Shown: piece by piece, positions 16,628-23,944 of the stretch
Numbering within the stretch: the stretch's first letter is position 1
Layout: every line of letters starts with the position of its first letter
NCBI GenBank assembly: GCA_937902395.1
Contig: CALGTV010000077.1
Coordinates: 1 to 39,940 of the forward strand
From: an uncultured Ruminococcus sp.
GTDB taxonomy: Bacteria; Bacillota; Clostridia; Oscillospirales; Ruminococcaceae
Direction: 5' to 3'
DNA: 39,940 nt
The notes under the pieces: generated by a model
Seen by the model: only the letters and a program-made list of their open reading frames with translations
The model's database searches: none
What the model was told of the DNA's origin: nothing
Translations under genes and position numbers: made by a program

Positions 16628-17566
16628 TTATACAACAGTATATATTATACTGCATTTACCTTTTATATGCCATTTTGTGCCTGCGGTGACAAAAAAGCTG
16701 TCACCTTTGGCAATATTCAGAATATTTCCTTCGGAAATAACCTCTCCCTTGCCCTCAATAACAAGGATATGCGCAAAAGAATCCTCAGCAATATGCTCAT
16801 TTCCCGTACCGCTGATATCCTCTTTGCAGGTGCGAAAATATTCACAGCTTATCAGCTCGCAATCCCGATTATCTTTGCTGTCTTTTTGTCTCTGAACAGG
16901 CATTTCCATAGCATTGCGGTCTGTGACATCAAGAGCTTTATCAATATGAAGCTCACGTGGGTTTCCGCTGTCATCACGTCTGTCGTAATCATACACGCGA
17001 TACGTCACATTTGAACTCTGCTGAATCTCCGCAATAAGACAGCCTTTGCCAATAGCGTGGAGCGTTCCTGCCTGTATAAGAAATACGTCCCCCTTTTTTA
17101 CGGGAACAACATTCACCTTTTCAAGCAGGGAATTATCAGCAATAGCTGCCCTGAATTCCTCTTTTGTAAGGTTCTCTTTGAACCCATATATAATTGACGA
17201 ATTTTCATCGCAGTCAACTATATACCACATTTCCGTCTTGCCGCTGTCCCCCTCATATTTTTCAGCATATTCATTATCAGGGTGAACCTGTACAGACAGA
17301 TTATCCTCAGCATCAATAAGCTTTACGAGTATGGGGAATTTTTCGCCGCATTTCTCCCCTGCTGTTTCGGGATATTTCTGCAAAAATTCCGCTAAAGTCA
17401 TTCCGTCATAATCGCCGCCGTCTATTATGCTCATACCGTCGGGATGACAGCTAAGCTCCCAGCTTTCAGCAAGGCGCTGAGAATCATTTTTTTTGCCGAA
17501 TTCATTGCGCAGACGGTTCCCGCCCCATATATAATCCTTTGTAGCTGCTTTAAGTTTGAGTATCAA
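16628..17566 (-). CDS. manA: Mannose-6-phosphate isomerase, class I
   Basis: A 312-residue cupin enzyme that interconverts mannose 6-phosphate and fructose 6-phosphate. Residues at the start (Y-I-W-G-G-N-R-L) are typical. Zinc-site motifs are visible: V-Q-V-H-P-D-N near residue 97, K-T-E-M-W near 115, and A-G-T-L-H-A-I-G near 170, followed by the Y-R-V-Y-D-Y-D-R-R element. The length fits the short bacterial (Bacillus-type) form. It sits 12 bases after the GH25 gene and upstream of glucokinase, consistent with use of mannose released from plant mannans. Confidence 0.95.
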   Translation of the reverse strand: MILKLKAATKDYIWGGNRLRNEFGKKNDSQRLAESWELSCHPDGMSIIDGGDYDGMTLAEFLQKYPETAGEKCGEKFPILVKLIDAEDNLSVQVHPDNEYAEKYEGDSGKTEMWYIVDCDENSSIIYGFKENLTKEEFRAAIADNSLLEKVNVVPVKKGDVFLIQAGTLHAIGKGCLIAEIQQSSNVTYRVYDYDRRDDSGNPRELHIDKALDVTDRNAMEMPVQRQKDSKDNRDCELISCEYFRTCKEDISGTGNEHIAEDSFAHILVIEGKGEVISEGNILNIAKGDSFFVTAGTKWHIKGKCSIIYTVV

Positions 17567-17578
17567 AATATCAGTCCT

Positions 17579-18298
17579 TTAATCAATTGTCATCTGTTCA
17601 AGTTCTTCTTTTGTTCCTTTGAACACGTTAAAATCAATGCATGGTTCTTCGCCGTAGTAGCCCTCAAGCTGTCCTTTATCGCTATACTGCCAGAACTGCC
17701 ATTCAAGAAAATCCGGCTCAAATTGTGTACAGCGAATCCAGAGAGGATAATCGGAAAAATTCTCCTTGACATATCTGTAATATACTGGAAGCGTAGTATA
17801 AATTATAGGTTTTACACCATAATGCTTTTCCAGATTTTTCAGCAGCGGCGCAAGAATCTCCTCTGTTTCCTCACGAGTCGGCTTATTTGCGGACTTATCG
17901 CCATAATATTCAATATCCACCACTGGCGGAAGTTGAATATTATCCTTATCCACAGTATTTATAAAATTTTCTGCCTGCGTTTCTCCTGCGCTGTCAAAAC
18001 TAAAAAAATGATAGCAGGAGCATAAAATATCAGTATCTGCAATATTTTCAAGATTTCTGCTGACAAATCTGTCAACATAACCACTGCCCTCGGTAGCCTT
18101 TATGAATGCAAAATCCACATTTTGGCTGTCAAGTGTTTCCCAATCGATAACGCCCTGATAATTCGAAACATCCACGCCGAAAATCTCATACTTTTTCTTA
18201 TTTGGCTGAGCTGTAGCAAAAAATACAGAAGCACAGACAGTCATAATACTCATTACAGCGCCTAAGGATACAGCTATTATTTTATTCTTGTTTATCAA
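17579..18298 (-). CDS. GH25 lysozyme (muramidase), signal-anchored
   Basis: A ~239-residue exported enzyme expected to cleave the glycan backbone of peptidoglycan. An N-terminal hydrophobic segment (about 7-31) is a signal peptide or anchor. The GH25 fold is clear: G-V-D-V-S-N-Y-Q-G-V-I-D-W, F-A-F-I-K-A-T-E-G, and the catalytic P-V-V-D-I-E-Y-Y. I choose TTG 18298, with GGAG seven bases upstream, because the promoter at 18340-18368 places the transcript start almost on the alternative ATG at 18331, leaving that ATG no ribosome binding site. No wall-binding repeats are present. A role in wall turnover is most likely; a phage origin is not suggested by the neighbours. Confidence 0.9.
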   Translation of the reverse strand: MINKNKIIAVSLGAVMSIMTVCASVFFATAQPNKKKYEIFGVDVSNYQGVIDWETLDSQNVDFAFIKATEGSGYVDRFVSRNLENIADTDILCSCYHFFSFDSAGETQAENFINTVDKDNIQLPPVVDIEYYGDKSANKPTREETEEILAPLLKNLEKHYGVKPIIYTTLPVYYRYVKENFSDYPLWIRCTQFEPDFLEWQFWQYSDKGQLEGYYGEEPCIDFNVFKGTKEELEQMTID

Positions 18299-18339
18299 AA
18301 TAATTCTCCAGTTTCTTTTGAACATAATCATTCATTATA

Positions 18340-18368
18340 ATTGTACCCTATTTTCACGAATAAGTCAA
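18340..18368 (-). promoter_or_regulatory. Sigma-A promoter of the GH25 gene
   Basis: Minus strand: TTGACT (18363-18368), 17 bp, TACAAT (18340-18345). Confidence 0.75.
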
Positions 18369-18447
18369 CATAAAACAGAAAAATTTTTTTAATATACAAA
18401 TATTAAATCATAATCGGGGTATTATAACTTTAAAGGAGATGAATTTT

Positions 18448-18891
18448 ATGAACATCACACCACAGGCTTACAAAGAAATGACGGACAAGGCTTCGCCACG
18501 GTCAAATACAGTGGCAAACACCTCGTATGCTTTTGTAATAGGCGGAGGAATCTGCGTTATAGGTCAGCTTATACTTTCTGCTTTTCAGAATATGGGATTT
18601 TCACTTGAAAATGCAGGAACATGGACATCTGTAATACTTGTCTGCACAAGTGCACTGCTGACGGGTCTTGGCTGGTATGAGCGTATTGCCAAACACGCAG
18701 GAGCAGGTACTCTCGTACCAATCACGGGATTTGCAAATTCCGTAAGCTCCTCAGCCGTTGAAGCGCAATCAGAGGGATTGATTCTTGGAGTGGGCACAAA
18801 AATTTTCAGTATTGCAGGTCCTGTAATACTTTACGGCTGTACTGCAGCTTTTCTCTATGGTTTAGTATATTATATTGTTTCTTTGTTTTAG
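18448..18891 (+). CDS. spoVAC: Stage V sporulation protein AC
   Basis: A ~147-residue membrane protein of the SpoVA channel, which moves calcium-dipicolinate into and out of spores. The sequence follows SpoVAC closely: a lead-in Y-K-E-M-T-D-K-A-S-P, then A-F-V-I-G-G-G-I-C-V-I-G-Q, L-L-T-G-L-G-W-Y-E, A-G-A-G-T-L-V-P-I-T-G-F-A-N-S-V and I-A-G-P-V-I-L-Y-G. ATG 18448 is chosen for its nine-base spacing from AAAGGAG; the ATG at 18439 is too close. The usual partners spoVAD and spoVAE are not next to it: a terminator follows at once. Confidence 0.92.
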   Translation: MNITPQAYKEMTDKASPRSNTVANTSYAFVIGGGICVIGQLILSAFQNMGFSLENAGTWTSVILVCTSALLTGLGWYERIAKHAGAGTLVPITGFANSVSSSAVEAQSEGLILGVGTKIFSIAGPVILYGCTAAFLYGLVYYIVSLF

Positions 18892-18899
18892 AACAAAAA

Positions 18900-18927
18900 C
18901 GGCAGTTTCATTTTTCAGAAACTGCCG
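18900..18927. terminator. Bidirectional terminator between spoVAC and the SGNH gene
   Basis: CGGCAGTTTC (18900-18909) pairs perfectly with GAAACTGCCG (18918-18927); A-rich before, T-run after. Confidence 0.85.
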
Positions 18928-18933
18928 CAATTT

Positions 18934-20262
18934 TTATTTATTTGCAACAAAATACTTAAATGAACCCTTGCCGCCTGTGGAAATATAAGCGTAGTACGCG
19001 AGAGCAATAGAAGCATCAGAAGCATCTACAACCTCATCGTCCGTCAACTTTGCAGCTTCAAACTGTGATGCCGAAACTGAAATATCCTTACCTGTTGAAA
19101 GCAGAGCATATTGCTGAAGTATAACAGAAGCATCTGAGGAATCGATTAATCCATCCTCAGTTATATCGCCAAGACAATAACTGCCTGCAACCTTTTTGTA
19201 CTGCTCCAGAGCATAAGCAGGATAATTTTTAAGGCTATCGAAAGTCATTTTAAGAAGTCCGCCGTCCTCACGCTTTTCACCGAGAGTATTGAGGATATTA
19301 ACAGCGATTGCTGTATGACCTGCCTGTGTAGGATGTATATCAAGATTTTTTCCACCCTGAGCCTTTGTGAAATACCAGCCATAGCTTTGTTTATTGCTGT
19401 CAGTTGAAGAAAAATCCTTGAGAACATCAGCAATTTCAATACCTTCAACTTCATTTAACTGCTCTGAAAATCTTCTTGTAATATTACTAAAATGACTTTT
19501 AAATGTTGCGTATGCTGTAAAATATGTTGAAGAAACAGATTCCTTCAGATTGGCTTCATACTCTGTGCTGAACTGTAAAGGATTGTAAACAGTCTGAACA
19601 ATAACTCTTGCCTTTGGATTAGCTGACTTGATTTCATCTCTCATAGCCATGATATTTGGAATTACTGTTTTTGCAATAACCTGAGCATAAGCAGAGCCGT
19701 TATTATTTGCATCAGTATATGTGATATTCTGATAAATACTGCTAAGCTCACTGTTAAGAAGTAGAGAATTTGAAAAATCACCTGCAAATGCCTTCAAAGC
19801 ATCCATATCAACAAATTCGCTGAGAGTTTCAAAATTTTTATTCTCGGGAAGGTCGTCAATTGTTTTACCTTCTGCAAGCAAATTGTTGGCAGCTGCAAAT
19901 TCTATCAATGATGAAGCAGCATAACCTATCATATCATTTCCACCGATAGATATGATTACAACATCACTTTCTTTAAGCTGAGATTTCTGTTCTGCATTAA
20001 ATCCACGGAGCAGTGCAAGAGCTTCATTTGAATCATAACCTGATACAGCATAATTGTAAACATTTCCGCCAAGATAATCGGCAACAAGCTGACCATAGTT
20101 GTACTGATTTTCAGTAAGTCCGTAACCTGATGCAATACTATCACCAAGAACCATTATATCCACATTATCACCATAGCTTTCAGCAGATGCTGAAACAGCT
20201 GAGAATGAAGAGACTGCAAGAGCAGAAGCAAGCACAGCAGATATATATTTTTTTATTTTCAT
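18934..20262 (-). CDS. Secreted SGNH/GDSL esterase with C-terminal type I dockerin
   Basis: A 442-residue exported protein. Residues 1-28 form a signal peptide ending A-S-A. The SGNH hydrolase domain (about 33-340) has block I V-L-G-D-S-I-A-S-G-Y-G with the nucleophile Ser, block III S-I-G-G-N-D-M, and the Asp-His pair in block V D-I-H-P-T-Q-A-G-H. The last ~70 residues are a dockerin with two calcium loops (G-D-I-T-E-D-G-L-I-D-S-S-D and L-T-D-D-E-V-V-D-A-S-D), each followed by a helix. Family knowledge suggests removal of acetyl or other ester groups from plant polysaccharide, delivered through cohesin binding. The exact ester is unknown. Confidence 0.92.
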   Translation of the reverse strand: MKIKKYISAVLASALAVSSFSAVSASAESYGDNVDIMVLGDSIASGYGLTENQYNYGQLVADYLGGNVYNYAVSGYDSNEALALLRGFNAEQKSQLKESDVVIISIGGNDMIGYAASSLIEFAAANNLLAEGKTIDDLPENKNFETLSEFVDMDALKAFAGDFSNSLLLNSELSSIYQNITYTDANNNGSAYAQVIAKTVIPNIMAMRDEIKSANPKARVIVQTVYNPLQFSTEYEANLKESVSSTYFTAYATFKSHFSNITRRFSEQLNEVEGIEIADVLKDFSSTDSNKQSYGWYFTKAQGGKNLDIHPTQAGHTAIAVNILNTLGEKREDGGLLKMTFDSLKNYPAYALEQYKKVAGSYCLGDITEDGLIDSSDASVILQQYALLSTGKDISVSASQFEAAKLTDDEVVDASDASIALAYYAYISTGGKGSFKYFVANK

Positions 20263-20300
20263 AATTATTCCTCCAAATCCAATTGAATATTTGTATATAT

Positions 20301-20329
20301 ATTATAAACGATTTTAATATCAATGTCAA
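20301..20329 (-). promoter_or_regulatory. Sigma-A promoter of the SGNH-dockerin gene
   Basis: Minus strand: TTGACA (20324-20329), 17 bp, TATAAT (20301-20306), about 40 bases before the start. Confidence 0.8.
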
Positions 20330-20452
20330 GTGGAAAAAAATATTTTCAACATTAAAAATTTGTAATTAAACAAATTAATCTATCCAAACATTTGTACAAT
20401 AGTAACAAAATATCCACAAAATAATTGTAAGGGGAATTTTTTTTGACTACTA

Positions 20453-20481
20453 TTGACAAATTTCGTTTATTATGGTAAAAT
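20453..20481 (+). promoter_or_regulatory. Sigma-A promoter of the aquaporin gene
   Basis: TTGACA (20453-20458), 17 bp, TAAAAT (20476-20481). Confidence 0.75.
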
Positions 20482-20527
20482 TAATTTATCGGGATAATCC
20501 CAAATATTTTATCAAGGAGGAAAGTAT

Positions 20528-21283
20528 ATGAATTCTTTCAAAAAGTATGTGGCAGAGTTTATCGGCACTATGGTGCTTGTTACTCTCGGCTGCGGAACCG
20601 CAATGCTTGTAGGCTGTGACGCTGTTAATGGCGGCGGATATATCCTCACAGCGCTGGCATTCGGTCTTGTAATCGTTGGTATGGCTTACTGCGTAGGAAA
20701 TATTTCAGGCTGTCATATCAACCCTGCCGTTTCACTGGGAGTTCTCCTCAGCGGCGGTATGAAATTCAGCGATTTTATCGGCTACATTATCGCTCAGTGC
20801 GCAGGTGCATTTGCAGGTTCAGGTCTGCTTGCCGCTATCTTCTCCCTTGGCAATGTCAAGGACATGACAGGCGGCTTCGGTTCAAACGGACTTGGCGGCG
20901 TTGGTGATAACGCTCTTGCAGGTCTTATCGTTGAAGTTGTACTTACATTCATTTTTGTAATGACAATTCTCGGTGTAACATCCAAAAAAGCCGGACACGG
21001 CTCATTCGGCGGCCTTGTAATCGGTCTTACACTGACACTTGTTCACATTCTTGGAATCGGTCTTACAGGTACATCTGTAAACCCCGCAAGAAGTATCGGA
21101 CCTGCTATCGTTGCTGCAATTGACGGCAACACAGACCCAATTTCATGCGTATGGGTATTCATCGTAGGACCTCTTCTTGGTGCAGCATTAGCAGCAGGCG
21201 TTTATACATACCTTTCAAAGGAACCTGAAATGCCTGCAAAGGTTGACGCTAAGAATAACAACAAGCCTGCTAAGAAAAAGTAA
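20528..21283 (+). CDS. aqpZ: MIP-family aquaporin
   Basis: A 251-residue membrane channel for water, possibly glycerol or other small solutes. Six transmembrane helices and both half-helix motifs are seen: H-I-N-P-A-V near residue 65 and S-V-N-P-A-R near 188. The opening A-E-F-I-G-T-M-V-L-V and the S-x-N-P-A-R-S-x-G-P pattern favour the AqpZ branch. The tail is lysine- and asparagine-rich. CAAGGAGG precedes the ATG. It converges with the recombinase-SpoVT gene. Confidence 0.93.
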   Translation: MNSFKKYVAEFIGTMVLVTLGCGTAMLVGCDAVNGGGYILTALAFGLVIVGMAYCVGNISGCHINPAVSLGVLLSGGMKFSDFIGYIIAQCAGAFAGSGLLAAIFSLGNVKDMTGGFGSNGLGGVGDNALAGLIVEVVLTFIFVMTILGVTSKKAGHGSFGGLVIGLTLTLVHILGIGLTGTSVNPARSIGPAIVAAIDGNTDPISCVWVFIVGPLLGAALAAGVYTYLSKEPEMPAKVDAKNNNKPAKKK

Positions 21284-21298
21284 TTTTTCACAAATCAA

Positions 21299-21332
21299 AG
21301 CTCTCCTGTCAGATGACGGGAGAGCTTTTTTT
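21299..21332. terminator. Terminator between aquaporin and recombinase-SpoVT genes
   Basis: Arms 21299-21311 and 21314-21326 pair over 12-13 bp with one wobble and are followed by seven T residues (plus strand). The minus-strand flank is also T-poor but usable. Confidence 0.75.
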
Positions 21333-21355
21333 AATAATGTGAAACTTTTTTCAAA

Positions 21356-21805
21356 TCATTCCAGCTGCTTTGAGAGAAAACGAACAGCCGCGGTAATAAG
21401 GCTTTTCTGCAAGTCAGAAGCCTCCGTATTCTCCTCGGATGTCATAAACGCAACAGCTCCCGAAACATCGCCATTACTGATTATAGGCATAGCAGCAATA
21501 GCGGTGCGTTCCAAATCCTCAGCAGGATAAAAGTTGTTATTATCACCGTCGGGACAGAAATACTGACCGCGATTCTCCATAATTCCCTCGAGTTGTGAAG
21601 AAGGTTTATGGTCTGCCACCTCTTTTTTAGGAATTCCTGCTGACGCTACAACATGGTCCTTATCAAATATAATAACAGGACAGCCTGCCGTCTTATACAT
21701 AACCTCGGCTACGTTTGCAGCATTTTCACTCATTTCGCTTATTGCCGAATACTTCTTAAAAATAACTTCTCCGTCGCTGTTAGTGTAGATTTCAAGGGGG
21801 TCGCC
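21356..21805 (-). pseudogene. spoVT: 3' portion of spoVT, interrupted by the element
   Basis: These 149 codons match SpoVT, the late forespore regulator of the AbrB family, from G-D-P-L-E-I-Y-T-N-S-D-G-E-V-I-F-K-K-Y-S to a normal C-terminal end (F-L-S-K-Q-L-E). The reading frame is intact, so the interruption looks recent. The N-terminal ~31 codons with the promoter should lie at the far end of the element, beyond this window. Confidence 0.85.
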
Positions 21806-23530
21806 CTCACTGATAACATTGACACTAAGAACATCGCCATTTTTCCTCGAAATATGGGCGAATGGTGTGAGACTTTCTGTTTTCTTAGTGTCTGAATTAA
21901 AATTTGCGGCTGACCTTTCAGCATTGCACTCCGGCAGTGTTCCTGTTCTAAGCAAACTGTCTATATCTGAACGCAGTTTAATGTCGATGCGTTCCTCATA
22001 GACGGTTATACGCTGAATAATAAAATCAACATCTGCCTTTGAGAGCGTATTTTTATTCAGTATATCATCAAAGACGTTCATAACTGTTTTAGCCGTTCTG
22101 TTTACTTTTACAATCATATTATGCTTATCAGCCGCAAGCTGCATCTGATTGCGAAGCCCTTCAAGCCGAAGGGTGAGTTCATCTATCTGCTCTGAGTATA
22201 TCTCTTCCAGTATTTCCTCACGCTCAGGATGCTTGGCAATATCCTTGACGTGCTGACGTGCCAGCATCTTTATCTCTGAACGGGTATCTTCCATTTGCTG
22301 TTCCAAAACCTCGACTACCGACTTGCTTGAAGATGTTTCAGTACGTTCACGGTTTATGGATTCCTGCAATTTTTCAAGCATTGTTTCGGAGTTATCCTTA
22401 ACCTGCCTGATGAATGAGCGGAGCAGTTCGTCAAGCATATCCACTCTTGTATGGTGGGAGCTGCAAGCTTTACTGCCACGTTTGTGATATGTTCCGCATC
22501 GATAGGCTTGCGGAATATCTCCACGGCTCATAGAAAACATCGGACTGCCGCAGTCTCCGCAGAACAAGTAACCTGAATAGATGTTGTCGTACTTCTTAAC
22601 GCCACGGTAGTTGTTGTTTGTGCGGTGCTTTATCTGTTCCTGAACACCTGCAAAAAGCTTGTAGTCCACAATAGGAGCATGGTTATCCTCGAACACAAGA
22701 TGATCTGTTTCTTCAAGCTTCATATCGGAGCCGTTGATTTTCTTACGGCGATATTTGCCCTGTCTGAGAGTACCAATGTAAAAATCGTTACGGAGTATCT
22801 CACTGACAGTAATTATGCTCCATTCGTTTTTTCCTCGAAGTTTGCATTCTTCACCGTTAGCTTCACGACGTTCCTTTTCAGCCATGCGAGGCGTAGGTAT
22901 ATGCTTATCGGTAAGATGATTTGCAATACGCTTATATCCCCAGCCCTCGCTGTAAAGCCTGAATATCTCACGCACTACCTCCGCAGCAGGCTCATCAACC
23001 TCAAACTGCATAAGCTTACTGTTAGTCATTACATAACCATACGGAACAGCACATATCCAACGTCCCTCTTCCTGACGGCGTTTAACAACAGAACGCACCT
23101 TTTTAGATGTGTCCGTAACGGGCATTTCATTTATCAGAAAGCGAAACTGGATAGCTGTCCAGTCATCAAATGTAGGATAGTCTATACTATCTCCGATAGA
23201 GATTATTCTCATACCTGCGTCACGAAGATCTTCCAGTTCTACCAATCCTTTGCTGTTGCGGCGGCTGAAACGTGAAAAATCCTTGATAATCAGAATATCG
23301 TATTCATGCAGGAGCATTTTTTTACGCAGCTTCTGGTAACCCTCACGCTGCTCAAAAGTATAGCCGCTTCGGTCACGGTCTTCGTAGAAGTCCAGCTCCG
23401 CTGTTGGAAATGTCTTGGTAACGTAGTCTGCAATAATGGCTTTCTGGTTTTCAATGGAAGTATTATCACGATCCATTTCCTCATCAACGGAGATACGGCA
23501 ATATCCGGCTATTTTCAGCTTATCGTCCAT
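21356..23530 (-). CDS. Large serine recombinase fused in frame to the C-terminal part of SpoVT
   Basis: The 724-residue frame has two parts. Residues 1-~575 are a large serine recombinase: catalytic Ser14 in Y-C-R-I-S, the resolvase domain to ~150, the recombinase domain, a zinc ribbon (C-G-D-C and later C-G-T-Y-H-K-R-G-S-K-A-C), and a long coiled coil (~380-500). Such enzymes integrate and excise mobile DNA at specific sites. From residue 576 the sequence is SpoVT from its G-D-P-L-E-I box on, including the whole ligand-binding GAF-like domain (149 residues). SpoVT's first ~31 residues, most of the AbrB-type DNA-binding part, are absent. AGGGGA precedes the ATG. The join is best explained by integration into spoVT; a stable fusion protein is the alternative. 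Confidence 0.9.
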   Translation of the reverse strand: MDDKLKIAGYCRISVDEEMDRDNTSIENQKAIIADYVTKTFPTAELDFYEDRDRSGYTFEQREGYQKLRKKMLLHEYDILIIKDFSRFSRRNSKGLVELEDLRDAGMRIISIGDSIDYPTFDDWTAIQFRFLINEMPVTDTSKKVRSVVKRRQEEGRWICAVPYGYVMTNSKLMQFEVDEPAAEVVREIFRLYSEGWGYKRIANHLTDKHIPTPRMAEKERREANGEECKLRGKNEWSIITVSEILRNDFYIGTLRQGKYRRKKINGSDMKLEETDHLVFEDNHAPIVDYKLFAGVQEQIKHRTNNNYRGVKKYDNIYSGYLFCGDCGSPMFSMSRGDIPQAYRCGTYHKRGSKACSSHHTRVDMLDELLRSFIRQVKDNSETMLEKLQESINRERTETSSSKSVVEVLEQQMEDTRSEIKMLARQHVKDIAKHPEREEILEEIYSEQIDELTLRLEGLRNQMQLAADKHNMIVKVNRTAKTVMNVFDDILNKNTLSKADVDFIIQRITVYEERIDIKLRSDIDSLLRTGTLPECNAERSAANFNSDTKKTESLTPFAHISRKNGDVLSVNVISEGDPLEIYTNSDGEVIFKKYSAISEMSENAANVAEVMYKTAGCPVIIFDKDHVVASAGIPKKEVADHKPSSQLEGIMENRGQYFCPDGDNNNFYPAEDLERTAIAAMPIISNGDVSGAVAFMTSEENTEASDLQKSLITAAVRFLSKQLE
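21796..21820. other. Predicted left attachment junction of the mobile element
   Basis: Recombinase sequence gives way to SpoVT sequence at the E-G-D-P-L-E-I codons. The minus-strand bases GAGGGCGACCCC here would lie in or beside the crossover core. The exact crossover needs the other end or an empty site. Confidence 0.5.
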
Positions 23531-23582
23531 AGCGTCCCCTTTCTATCAATGTTATTATAGAAAATTTTATTTTCGTATCATC

Positions 23583-23611
23583 ATTGTATCATAAATATTA
23601 AATCTTGTCAA
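23583..23611 (-). promoter_or_regulatory. Sigma-A promoter of the recombinase gene
   Basis: Minus strand: TTGACA (23606-23611), 17 bp, TACAAT (23583-23588). GATAC repeats straddle the -10, which may be a control site. Confidence 0.75.
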
Positions 23612-23631
23612 GTAGAAAAAAGAGGTGTGCT

Positions 23632-23847
23632 TCAAGCACACCCCAGATTCTTTAGTAGCAGTCCTTCTGTATTGGTGAATAAATCTTCGCTGCCCGACAA
23701 GAAATATACCACCTTGCACTTTTTTACAGTAGTTTCAGCAAGGAGCTGCTTTGTAAGTTCGTTGCGGTCATATTCCTGCTGCTCATAGTTTGTAAGCCAT
23801 ACTTCGATGTAGCCCTTGTCTTGTTTGTTATATATCTTCATTTTCAC
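23632..23847 (-). CDS. Small protein of mobile elements, function unknown
   Basis: A 71-residue protein starting at GTG 23847, or two codons in at ATG 23841; AAGGAGG lies just before both. It has the look of a small conserved ORF often found beside recombinases in Firmicutes elements: a short beta strand (K-G-Y-I-E-V-W-L-T-N), a charged helix, then K-C-K-V-V-Y-F-L-S-G and a C-terminal helix. No catalytic motif is seen. Its place between recombinase and ATPase suggests an element-maintenance or accessory role. Confidence 0.7.
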   Translation of the reverse strand: MKMKIYNKQDKGYIEVWLTNYEQQEYDRNELTKQLLAETTVKKCKVVYFLSGSEDLFTNTEGLLLKNLGCA

Positions 23848-23922
23848 AGCTTCCTCCTTACTTTTGAATTATGCCCTGTAATGGTAAAAATATGCAATTT
23901 AGTAAATAAAATTCATTATTAT

Positions 23923-23944
23923 CGAGCAGCCTTACGGCTGCTCG
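23923..23944 (-). terminator. Hairpin at the end of the ATPase gene
   Basis: CGAGCAGCC (23923-23931) pairs perfectly with GGCTGCTCG (23936-23944); the stem overlaps the ATPase stop codon. The T-tract is weak. Confidence 0.5.

Noticed and set aside
17579..18298. GH25 lysozyme as a phage endolysin.
   Set aside because: It has a signal segment, a sigma-A promoter and metabolic neighbours, with no holin or phage genes nearby.
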